Part shown: positions 1-7,039 of the stretch, in pieces
Numbering within the stretch: position 1 is the first letter of the stretch
Layout of the letters: every line of letters begins with the position of its first letter
Origin: an uncultured Oscillospiraceae bacterium
Lineage (GTDB): Bacteria > Bacillota > Clostridia > Oscillospirales > Acutalibacteraceae
DNA length: 9,848 nucleotides
Direction of reading: 5' to 3'
NCBI GenBank assembly: GCA_900544515.1
Contig: UQVI01000063.1
Location: forward strand, 1 to 9,848
The notes under the pieces: model-generated
What the model saw: the letters and a program-made list of their open reading frames with translations, nothing else
Databases searched by the model: none
Told to the model about the DNA's origin: nothing
Position numbers and translations under genes: made by a program

Positions 1-53
1 GCATACGAGATTCGCCTTAGTCTCGTGGTCTCGGAGATGTGTATAAGAGACAG
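1..53. other. Nextera i7 sequencing adapter (artefact)
   Basis: This is not genomic DNA. Positions 1-11 match the end of the Illumina P7 flow-cell sequence, 12-19 read TCGCCTTA (the primer-strand form of Nextera index N701), 20-34 match the i7 read-primer segment with one mismatch (T at 29 where G is expected), and 35-53 are the 19-base Tn5 mosaic end AGATGTGTATAAGAGACAG. The biological insert begins at 54. The adapter truncates rsfS and adds a false C-terminus to its reading frame. Confidence 0.98.
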
Positions 54-259
54 ATATGATGAGGAGTTACGCCCTGCTGCTCAAGCTTATACTCGACCTC
101 CTCAGCAAGTGCCTTAACCTGCGTTGAGCTGGTACCGGTTGCGATTACAAAATAATCGGCAATGATTGTTAAATCCGTAATACCGATTACCTCAATATTT
201 TCTCCCTTTTTACTGTCAATTGCCCTGACAGCCTCTTTAACAATACTTTGTGTATCCAT
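54..259 (-). CDS. rsfS: Ribosomal silencing factor RsfS, C-terminus missing
   Basis: RsfS binds ribosomal protein uL14 on the 50S subunit and blocks joining of the 30S subunit, lowering translation when nutrients are scarce (family knowledge). The 68 intact codons show the family's N-terminal pattern: MDTQSIVKEAV, then the core ITDLTIIADYFVIATGTSSTQ at residues 27-47, followed by a helix with VKALAEEVEYKLEQQGV. Full-length members are roughly 105-120 residues, so about 40-50 residues, including the usual LLDYGDVVVHVF-type end, are lost at the contig edge. The open frame runs on into adapter to a stop at 17-19, but residues after His68 are adapter-encoded (codon 69 is split by the junction). 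The ATG at 257-259 has an AAGGA-type binding site about 8 bases upstream. It is the last visible gene of the cluster, 14 bases after yqeK. Confidence 0.93.
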
Positions 260-273
260 ATATTACATCCTTG

Positions 274-855
274 CTATGAATTATTTCTAAAATACTTATT
301 AATCAGCCAATTATATGCATTCACTGTATCAGGATGAAGGATATCGCCCTTTTGTGCCACTGAGCAAATCGTATGCCGTGTGGCATAAAGAAGTCCCTGC
401 TCCTTATCCTCTTCAGTCTTCTGACGCATAATATCAACATCAGGATAATTACGGTCCGCTGAAATAAAATCGGCAAGATAAACAATTTCCTCCATAAGGC
501 TCATATCTGAGCGTCCTGTGGTATGATATCTGATTGCACCGATTATTTCATCATCATCAATACCGAGAATAGCCTTTGCATATGCAGCACCGGAAATCTG
601 ATGATAAAACTTAAGACTGCTCTTTTCAAGCTCTGTTATGTGCATACCTGCTTTTTCGATAACTGCAAGCTGTTCTTCAGCAGAGCTCTCCTTCATAATA
701 TCATGGAGGATTCCAGCAGTCTCAGCCTTTTCCTCATCTGCACCATATCGTTTTGCAAGCATTTTTGCACTCTCCGCCACACAGAGCGAATGATAAAATC
801 TGTAATCAGATAAATATTTTCTTATTAACTCAGTATATTCTTTAATATTATACAC
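274..855 (-). CDS. yqeK: YqeK-type HD-domain symmetrical Ap4A hydrolase
   Basis: Members of the YqeK family hydrolyse diadenosine tetraphosphate (Ap4A) to two ADP in the cytoplasm, using a metal centre held by an HD domain. Numbered from the GTG start chosen here (193 aa), the expected metal ligands are visible: His22 (FYHSLCVAE), His51-Asp52 (GILHDIMKE), His85 (FYHQISG), His111 (RYHTTGR) and Asp129 (IVYLADFIS). The RYHTTGR...YLADF region is typical of YqeK rather than other HD proteins. An upstream TTG at 874-876 would lengthen the protein by 7 residues, but it has no binding site, whereas the GTG at 853-855 has AAAAGGG 8 bases before it. With the GTG start the gene overlaps the end of nadD by 8 bases. 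The nadD-yqeK-rsfS order matches Bacillus subtilis. Confidence 0.93.
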   Translation of the reverse strand: MYNIKEYTELIRKYLSDYRFYHSLCVAESAKMLAKRYGADEEKAETAGILHDIMKESSAEEQLAVIEKAGMHITELEKSSLKFYHQISGAAYAKAILGIDDDEIIGAIRYHTTGRSDMSLMEEIVYLADFISADRNYPDVDIMRQKTEEDKEQGLLYATRHTICSVAQKGDILHPDTVNAYNWLINKYFRNNS

Positions 856-1450
856 TGTAAATTCCCTTTTCAACAATATAATTATATACTATTTTCGGCA
901 TAAGTGAAGATGTATCTTCACCTTTTTTTATTTTTTCCCTGATTTCACTGGAGCTTACCTTGATGACAGGATAATCTGCAATATAGTATTTCCCCTGCAT
1001 TTCAGTATGAAATTTTACATAATCATAAAGGCTGTTTTTTTCCTGCTCATTCTCACGTGCAGAGGTACAGATTGTTACCATATCAAGTATTTCTTCATGC
1101 TTATACCAATAGTGAAAGGTCAGAAACTGGTCTGCACCGATGATAAGATAAAATTCATCATCCGGATACATTTTCCTAAGCTCCGTTAACGTATCATAAG
1201 TATATGATTTCCCCTGTCTTTTAAACTCAAGGTCCGACACCTCAAATGCAGGAGAATCACCCACAGCCAGCTTTACCATATTCAGTCTGTCCTGAGCAGA
1301 AGCAAGATACTGAGCTGTTTTATGCGGAGGAACAGCAGTGGGTATAAAAATCACCTTATCAAGTCTAAGGCTATCAGAATAGCTTTTTGCAAGGGTCAGA
1401 TGTCCATTGTGTATCGGATTAAATGCTCCGCCGAAAACACCTATTCTCAT
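848..1450 (-). CDS. nadD: Nicotinate-nucleotide adenylyltransferase NadD
   Basis: NadD transfers AMP from ATP to nicotinate mononucleotide to make deamido-NAD, the shared step of de novo and salvage NAD synthesis. The 200-residue length is normal. The nucleotidyltransferase signature GGAFNPIHNGH is at residues 7-17, with the catalytic H14-N-G-H17 motif. The second ATP-binding motif SSSEIR is at 166-171. Intermediate family segments such as KVIFIPTAVPPHK and FYLIIGADQF are also present. The ATG at 1448-1450 is preceded by GAGG about 9 bases upstream, overlapping the end of yhbY. Only 2 bases separate it from the yhbY stop, and it overlaps yqeK by 8 bases. This implies coupled translation. Confidence 0.97.
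   Translation of the reverse strand: MRIGVFGGAFNPIHNGHLTLAKSYSDSLRLDKVIFIPTAVPPHKTAQYLASAQDRLNMVKLAVGDSPAFEVSDLEFKRQGKSYTYDTLTELRKMYPDDEFYLIIGADQFLTFHYWYKHEEILDMVTICTSARENEQEKNSLYDYVKFHTEMQGKYYIADYPVIKVSSSEIREKIKKGEDTSSLMPKIVYNYIVEKGIYSV
864..870 (-). promoter_or_regulatory. Ribosome binding site deciding the yqeK start
   Basis: On the minus strand this reads AAAAGGG and ends 8 bases before the GTG at 853-855. It lies inside the last codons of nadD. The competing TTG TTG at 871-876 has only AT-rich sequence with no purine-rich motif upstream, so the GTG is preferred as the yqeK start. Confidence 0.7.
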
Positions 1451-1452
1451 TT

Positions 1453-1878
1453 CTAACGACCTCTGAATTTAGGTCTGTCATAAACAGCGTAAGGATTCTT
1501 TGCCTCTTTCTCTCTCTGACGCTGCCTTTTACCCTTAATCTTTACCTTCTTTTTTGCAGTGGCTTTGGCAGTTCCTGAGCCGCGCTTTTTCTTTTTCTCT
1601 GCGATTCTCTCCTCGTCTGCCTCACGGTATAAAACAATGATACCGCCGATAACCTGAATCACATCTGCTCCTAAAGGTTCAGCAAGCTCATTCGCCAGCT
1701 CCTTAGGTGTTTTAGGTGCACTTTCAAGATGAACACGTATTTTTATAAGCTCACGCGCATCAAGCGTATCATCAATCTGGGTTAAAAGATTTTCGCTGAT
1801 ACCCTCCTTGCCGATTTGAATAATTGGCTCCAGGCCGTTCGCTTTCGCTCTCCACTGAGCTCTTTCTTTTGATGTCAT
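1453..1878 (-). CDS. yhbY: YhbY-type CRM-domain RNA-binding protein, long basic tail
   Basis: YhbY proteins bind pre-50S ribosomal particles and are thought to help large-subunit assembly. Residues 1 to about 86 form a complete CRM domain: LEPIIQIGKEGISENLLTQI with the GxxG loop (GKEG, 23-26), then ARELIKIRV, and the closing strand VIQVIGGIIVLYRE. Typical bacterial YhbY is about 95-100 residues. This one has 141, and the extra residues from about 87 on are dominated by Lys and Arg (EKKKKRG, KKKVKIKGKRQRQREKE), ending in a short YDRPKFRGR segment. The tail is probably disordered and RNA-binding, which is an inference from composition only. The ATG at 1876-1878 forms an ATGA overlap with the rdgB stop and has GGAG 8 bases upstream. 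nadD follows after 2 bases. Confidence 0.94.
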   Translation of the reverse strand: MTSKERAQWRAKANGLEPIIQIGKEGISENLLTQIDDTLDARELIKIRVHLESAPKTPKELANELAEPLGADVIQVIGGIIVLYREADEERIAEKKKKRGSGTAKATAKKKVKIKGKRQRQREKEAKNPYAVYDRPKFRGR

Positions 1879-2462
1879 ATAAGTTTCTCCAATTCCTTAG
1901 TCAGTAATCTAAGCGCATTTCCTCTGTGGCTGATTTTATCCTTCTCCTCAGCAGTATAACGTCCGAACGCTCTGCCGTCAACTAAAAACAGCGGATCATA
2001 TCCAAAGCCCTCATTGCCGTCACGCTCAAAGCCGATTACACCGTTACACTCACCGCGAACCACAATCTCCCTTCCGTCAGGAAAGGTACAGCAGATTGCA
2101 CAAACATAATGTGCAGTGCGTTCTTCAAGCGGTACAGCGTCAAGCTTTTCAAGAAGTAAATCATTATTTTTTTCATCATTGCCGTGCTCACCTGAAAAAC
2201 GTGCTGAAAATATACCCGGCGCACCGTCAAGGTAATCCACGCAAAGACCTGAATCGTCAGCGATAGCAGGCATATTGGTTTCTTTGCAGGCAGCGTGTGC
2301 CTTTATTTTTGCATTATCCTCAAAGGTTTCTCCGTCCTCTTCCACATCCTCAAGGGTGATACCGAGCATTTTTGCCGTTACAACATTGATGCCCAGCGGA
2401 GAAAGTATACGCTGCATTTCAGCCAGCTTTTTCATATTATTTGTTGCAAGAATAAAATCCAT
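1875..2462 (-). CDS. rdgB: XTP/dITP pyrophosphatase (RdgB/HAM1 family)
   Basis: This enzyme hydrolyses non-canonical purine triphosphates (XTP, ITP, dITP) to monophosphate and pyrophosphate, keeping deaminated bases out of nucleic acids. All family landmarks are present in 195 residues: the N-terminal FILATNNMKKLAEM (3-16), EDGETFEDNAKIKA (42-55), the metal-binding IADDSGLCVD (67-76) with Asp69-Asp70, the APGIFSARFSGE segment (81-92), GFGYDPLF (152-159) and KISHRGNALR (176-185). The ATG at 2460-2462 overlaps the ftsY stop by one base (TAATG) and has GAGG 7 bases before it. The end overlaps yhbY by 4 bases. It therefore links the smc-ftsY module to the yhbY-nadD-yqeK-rsfS module. Confidence 0.97.
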   Translation of the reverse strand: MDFILATNNMKKLAEMQRILSPLGINVVTAKMLGITLEDVEEDGETFEDNAKIKAHAACKETNMPAIADDSGLCVDYLDGAPGIFSARFSGEHGNDEKNNDLLLEKLDAVPLEERTAHYVCAICCTFPDGREIVVRGECNGVIGFERDGNEGFGYDPLFLVDGRAFGRYTAEEKDKISHRGNALRLLTKELEKLI

Positions 2463-3436
2463 TATTTTTCCTCATCGTTATCATTCGTAATAAAATCTGT
2501 TATGTCCTTATCATCGTCCGGTATCTTTGCATCAAAGAGCGCTGAAGCAAATGCATCTGCATCAAACGGCTGCAAATCCTCAATCTTTTCACCGACACCA
2601 ACAAATTTAACAGGTACATCAAGTTCATTGTTAATAGCAAGAACTACGCCGCCCTTAGCTGTTCCGTCAAGCTTTGTAAGTACAATACCTGTAATGCCTG
2701 CTGCCTCTTTGAAATCCTTAGCCTGGTTAACGGCATTCTGACCTGTGGTGGCATCCAGAACAAGAAGAATCTCCTTTGATGCGTCAGGGAGCTCCCTTTC
2801 AATCACACGTGAAATTTTATTCAGCTCATCCATAAGATTTTTCTTATTATGGAGTCTGCCCGCAGTATCAATAATGATTACATCACAGTTTCTTGCCTTG
2901 CCTGCCTGAATGGTATCATACACAACTGCGGCAGGGTCAGCACCCTCACCGTGCTTAATCAGATCAACCTCTGCTCTGTCTGCCCAGACCTGGAGCTGTT
3001 CAATGGCAGCAGCACGGAAGGTATCGGCAGCACCGAGAATCACCTTTCTGTTCTGCTCCTTAAGACGAAGAGCAAGCTTGCCGATTGTGGTTGTTTTACC
3101 AACACCATTCACACCAATCATAAGAATGATGGACGGCCTTGAACGAAGTCGCAGATAGCTACCGCCCCAAACAACACCGGATACGATATCCTTCATTGTT
3201 TCTCTTACCTGCTTAACATCTCTGATTCTGTCATTTTCTATTTTATTTTTAAGGTCACGTATGATACGCTCAGCAGTCGGCATACCCACATCACCCATAA
3301 TAAGAATCTCCTCAAGCTCATCAAAAAGCTCGTCGGTAATCTCCTCATAGGACTCCATTACCTCGTCCATCTGAGCGGTGATACCCTCATCTCTTGTCTT
3401 TTTAAGACCCTTTTTAAAGATAGAAAAAATACCCAT
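2462..3436 (-). CDS. ftsY: Signal recognition particle receptor FtsY
   Basis: FtsY is the membrane-associated GTPase that receives ribosome-SRP complexes by pairing with Ffh. The 324 residues contain a helical N domain (about 10-90) and a G domain with all SRP-GTPase motifs: GVNGVGKT (108-115), DTFRAAA (138-144), DTAGR (190-194), TKLDGTAKGG (254-263) and GVGEKIEDLQPFD (280-292). The long acidic A domain of E. coli FtsY is absent; only a short basic, hydrophobic start (MGIFSIFKKGLKK) precedes the N domain, as is usual in Firmicutes and consistent with direct membrane contact. About 23 mostly acidic residues (302-324) follow the usual FASALF end. The ATG at 3434-3436 has an AAAGGAAAGGA binding site in the 30-base gap after smc, the largest gap in the window. 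Confidence 0.97.
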   Translation of the reverse strand: MGIFSIFKKGLKKTRDEGITAQMDEVMESYEEITDELFDELEEILIMGDVGMPTAERIIRDLKNKIENDRIRDVKQVRETMKDIVSGVVWGGSYLRLRSRPSIILMIGVNGVGKTTTIGKLALRLKEQNRKVILGAADTFRAAAIEQLQVWADRAEVDLIKHGEGADPAAVVYDTIQAGKARNCDVIIIDTAGRLHNKKNLMDELNKISRVIERELPDASKEILLVLDATTGQNAVNQAKDFKEAAGITGIVLTKLDGTAKGGVVLAINNELDVPVKFVGVGEKIEDLQPFDADAFASALFDAKIPDDDKDITDFITNDNDEEK

Positions 3437-3466
3437 AGATAATCCTTTCCTTTATAAATAACAAAT

Positions 3467-6400
3467 TTAATCTTCAAGTCCCATCTGAGCAGCAAGCTCA
3501 GCTGTCTGAAGCTCAATCAGCTTTGATACACCCTTTTCCTGCATTGTTACGCCGTAGAGAACGTCTGCCTCCTCCATAGTACCGCGTCTATGGGTGATTG
3601 AAATGAACTGCGTTCTATCCGTCATTTTACGCATATATTTAGCAAAACGCTCAACATTGACATCATCAAGAGCCGCCTCAACCTCATCATAAATACAGAA
3701 CGGCGCAGGCTGTACCTTAAGTACGCTGAAAAGAAGTGCCATTGCTGCCAGTGACTTTTCACCGCCGGAGAACAAATTGATATTCTGTACTGATTTTCCC
3801 GGTGGCTGAATTTTAATCTCAATTGGAGATTCAAGGCAGTTATCAGGATTTTCAAGAACAATCTCACCCTTACCGCCGCCAAAGAAATCGGCAAAGGAAA
3901 CCTTGAATTCCTCATTGATTTTATTGAACTTATCAAGGAACTTTTCACTCATTGAAGCGGTTAAATCCTCAATGATTTTCATAAGCTCTGACTTTGATTT
4001 CTCAACGTCGTCAATCTGTTCCTTCAAAAATTCATATCGCTCTGATACTTCCTTGTATTCCTCAATAGCACCAACATTGATTGAACCGAGACGCTTGATT
4101 GCAACCTTGATTTCATGGAGGCGTTTTTTGGCATCTGCCATATTTTCAATCTGAATGTTCAGCGCCTCTGCCTCACGCTTGGTAAGCTCGTACTGTTCAA
4201 AGAGCATATCATTCAGCTCGTCGTACTCCTTACGCATAGCAATCTTGCGTTCGTCAAGACGTACCAGCTCACCTGAAAGCTTTTCTCTTTCCTGACCCTT
4301 GTTACGCTCCAAAAGTCTCAGCTCACCTGAACGCTTTTCAAGACCATTTCTCTCCTCAATCTGTGATGAAATATTATCGTCCGATTCCTTTGCTTTCTGA
4401 CGGAGCGCATCAGCCTGATCCTTAACCTCATGAATCTGGGAAAGGAGCTGCTTATTACGCTCTTCAATGATGCTGATTTCCTCTTCAATAGACTTCATAC
4501 GGTCTGACTGCGTGCTCTTTCGCATCTCAAGCTCTTCTATGGATATTTTCGCAGTCTGTGTATCCTTTGCAAGTGTTACAAGCTCAAGATTAATCTGCTC
4601 ATTTTTCTGCCTGTACTCGTCACGCTTTTTCAGTATTTCCTGTGCATTGCCTGTTGTTTTTGCAAGCTCGTCTTCAGCACTCTCAATCTGCTTCTGAACA
4701 GTCTGCACCTGCTTTTCGCCATCAGCATTCTGCTTTTCAAAGAAGGAAATTCTTTCCTGAGCACTGTTCTTTTCGCTCTCTAATGCGTGCTTCTGAGAAC
4801 GTGCAGCATCTAGCTTTTCACAAATCAGCTTATGCTCACCCTGAGCTCGAATCAGCTCTTCCTTAGCCTGCTGCAAATCCACCTCTGCACCCTGAAGCTT
4901 AGCACCTGCGTAATTTGCATCCTCAAGAGCAGTTTTGAATTCATCCTTAAGACCCTCAACCTTGCTCTCAAGCTCCTTAGCCTGTGCATTAAGCTCATCA
5001 ATCATATTACCTCTTGATAGAATACCTGCACCCTTTGACTGGGAGCCACCTGTCATTGAGCCACCGGGATTGATAACCTGTCCGTCAATTGTAACAAGCT
5101 TGAATCGGTTGCTGTAGCGTTTGGCAATACCGATCGCACAGTCCATATCCTCAACAATAACAACTCTGCCAAGCAGATTTGAAATAATATTTTTATATTC
5201 GCTTTTGCATTCAACAAGGTCGGATGCCACAGCAACAAAGCCTAAGTTGTCGTCAAGATTTTTTTCATCAAGCGTTCTCGGCTTTATATTTGAAATCGGT
5301 AAAAATGTAGCTCTGCCTATACGATTATTCTTCAGGTAGTAAATGGCACGTTTTGCATCAGCCTCGTTTGTTGTAACAATATTCTGCATTGCAGCACCCA
5401 GCGCAACCTCAACTGCCACTGAATACGCATTATCAACGGTAATCAGCTGTGACAATGGTCCGTGAATACCTGACAGGGCCTTGCTCTGTGCCTGCTTCAT
5501 AACAGCCTTTACAGCACCTGAAAAGCCCTCCATATTTTTTTCCAAATCAGACAGCATTCTTGCCTTAGACTGTTTTTGTGAAAGCTCAAGATTTGCCTTT
5601 TCCAGGTCGGCTTTAATCTTATCCGCTTTATTCTTTTTATTTTCAAGCTTTAATCTGAAGCCTGCCAGTGAATTATTATTTTCATCAATTCTGTCCTGAA
5701 GGAATTTGATGTTCTCATCGCTTTCAGCCTTTTGATTTTCAGCGATTTCAAGCTCCCTGCTGCAGTCTGCAATGGCATCGTCAACCACGTTCTGGCGTGA
5801 GCGGATTTCCTCAATCGAAGAAACTGCCTTTGAGCACTGCACCTTGCAGTCAGAAAGCTCAATCGTAAGTGCGGTAATCCTCTGATTCAGCTCAACAGTC
5901 AGCTTTGAAAACGCCTCATTTGAAGAAATAAGCTTCTGCATCTCATTTGCAGCCTGTTCAAGCTCTGCTTTCTTTTCTTCAATCAGGGATTCATTATCTA
6001 TGATAAACTGCTTTTTCTCCTCAATCTGTTCATCAATTGAGGTGTTTGCATCATCAGCAGCACCAATATCATTTTTTAATCTGTCAATCGTCTCATCGTT
6101 ATGCTTAAGCGTTGTTTCGAGAACAGATGCATCTGCATCTCTTCTAAGCGCCTCCTCCTCATAAGCCTTTGAGCCGATTCGTATCTGTTCAATTTCCGTA
6201 TTGATTGAGGCTGTTTTATCCAGTATCTCCTCAATCTCCGTTTCAATATTTTTAAGCTCCTTTTCACACACCTCATATGAAGCATTGGCAGCGTCAATCT
6301 TATGTTCCTGCTCACGCAGTTCGTTTGTGAAACGGTTTATTTTATTAACCCATACACCGATTTCAAGCGTTTTCTTTTCCTCAGAAAGTTCTAAAAATTG

Positions 6401-7039
6401 TGCTGCCTTTTCGCTCTGTTTTTTAAGAGGACCGACACGGTTTTCCAACTCACCTAAAATATCAAGAAGTCTGACAAGGTTCTCCTGAGCCTGGTCAAGT
6501 CTGCGTGTGGCATCTGTTCTCTTGTGACGGAAAAGGGAAATACCCGCCGCCTCTTCAAAAAGCTCACGTCTGTCCTCATTTTTCTGTGAAATGATAGAGT
6601 CAATCTTACCCTGTCCAACCATTGAATAGCCATCAGAACCCAGACCCGTATCCATAAACAGTTCGTGTATATCACGGCGTCTTACATTTTCGCCATCAAT
6701 TTTATATTCACTTTCACCTGAACGATAATAACGTCTGGCAACGGTTACCACGTCACCCTTGTCCTTAAGCGTATGGTCAGAATTATCCAGAGTAAGCTGC
6801 ACCTGAGCAAAACCGAGCGCCTTACGTGAGGACGTACCGCCGAAGATAACATCCTCCATCTTGGAGCCTCGAAGTGATTTGGTGCTTGTTTCACCCAGCA
6901 CCCAGCGTACAGCATCGGAAATATTACTTTTACCTGAACCGTTCGGTCCGACAACTGCAGTAATACCCTCACCGAAATTCAGCTGTGTTCTGTCAGGGAA
7001 AGACTTGAATCCCTGCATTTCAAGTGTCTTTAAAACCAT
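3467..7039 (-). CDS. smc: Chromosome partition/condensation ATPase SMC
   Basis: SMC dimerises and, with ScpA and ScpB (not in this window), loops and organises the chromosome. The length of 1190 residues is standard. The N-terminal half of the ATPase head has Walker A GPNGSGKS at 31-38 and a Q-loop/MVGQGKID region near residue 140. A long coiled coil (about 170-500) leads to the hinge (about 500-670), which starts near GFSGAVKAV and includes GGSMTGGSQSKGAG. The returning coil runs to about 1030. The C-terminal head carries the ABC signature FSGGEKS (near 1091), Walker B FCIYDEVEAALDD (near 1120) and the SITHRRGTME switch region. No frameshift or missing motif was seen. The ATG at 7037-7039 overlaps the preceding gene's stop by one base (TAATG), with GAGG 8 bases upstream. 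Confidence 0.98.
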   Translation of the reverse strand: MVLKTLEMQGFKSFPDRTQLNFGEGITAVVGPNGSGKSNISDAVRWVLGETSTKSLRGSKMEDVIFGGTSSRKALGFAQVQLTLDNSDHTLKDKGDVVTVARRYYRSGESEYKIDGENVRRRDIHELFMDTGLGSDGYSMVGQGKIDSIISQKNEDRRELFEEAAGISLFRHKRTDATRRLDQAQENLVRLLDILGELENRVGPLKKQSEKAAQFLELSEEKKTLEIGVWVNKINRFTNELREQEHKIDAANASYEVCEKELKNIETEIEEILDKTASINTEIEQIRIGSKAYEEEALRRDADASVLETTLKHNDETIDRLKNDIGAADDANTSIDEQIEEKKQFIIDNESLIEEKKAELEQAANEMQKLISSNEAFSKLTVELNQRITALTIELSDCKVQCSKAVSSIEEIRSRQNVVDDAIADCSRELEIAENQKAESDENIKFLQDRIDENNNSLAGFRLKLENKKNKADKIKADLEKANLELSQKQSKARMLSDLEKNMEGFSGAVKAVMKQAQSKALSGIHGPLSQLITVDNAYSVAVEVALGAAMQNIVTTNEADAKRAIYYLKNNRIGRATFLPISNIKPRTLDEKNLDDNLGFVAVASDLVECKSEYKNIISNLLGRVVIVEDMDCAIGIAKRYSNRFKLVTIDGQVINPGGSMTGGSQSKGAGILSRGNMIDELNAQAKELESKVEGLKDEFKTALEDANYAGAKLQGAEVDLQQAKEELIRAQGEHKLICEKLDAARSQKHALESEKNSAQERISFFEKQNADGEKQVQTVQKQIESAEDELAKTTGNAQEILKKRDEYRQKNEQINLELVTLAKDTQTAKISIEELEMRKSTQSDRMKSIEEEISIIEERNKQLLSQIHEVKDQADALRQKAKESDDNISSQIEERNGLEKRSGELRLLERNKGQEREKLSGELVRLDERKIAMRKEYDELNDMLFEQYELTKREAEALNIQIENMADAKKRLHEIKVAIKRLGSINVGAIEEYKEVSERYEFLKEQIDDVEKSKSELMKIIEDLTASMSEKFLDKFNKINEEFKVSFADFFGGGKGEIVLENPDNCLESPIEIKIQPPGKSVQNINLFSGGEKSLAAMALLFSVLKVQPAPFCIYDEVEAALDDVNVERFAKYMRKMTDRTQFISITHRRGTMEEADVLYGVTMQEKGVSKLIELQTAELAAQMGLED

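Noticed and set aside
260..273. Possible separate promoter for rsfS
   Set aside because: The gap is only 14 bases and is explained by the rsfS ribosome binding site (AAGGA).
2295..2741. 148-codon plus-strand open frame
   Set aside because: It lies antisense across ftsY and rdgB, both of which have full family motifs. Its product is low-complexity, rich in Ser, Cys and Phe, and shows no recognisable domain.
3437..3466. Possible promoter or terminator in the smc-ftsY gap
   Set aside because: Thirty AT-rich bases hold the ftsY ribosome binding site; there is no hairpin with a T-run and no room for a paired -35/-10.
3903..6488. Many short open frames on both strands inside smc
   Set aside because: The biased codon use of the long coiled coil opens other frames; none has a motif and the smc frame is unbroken.
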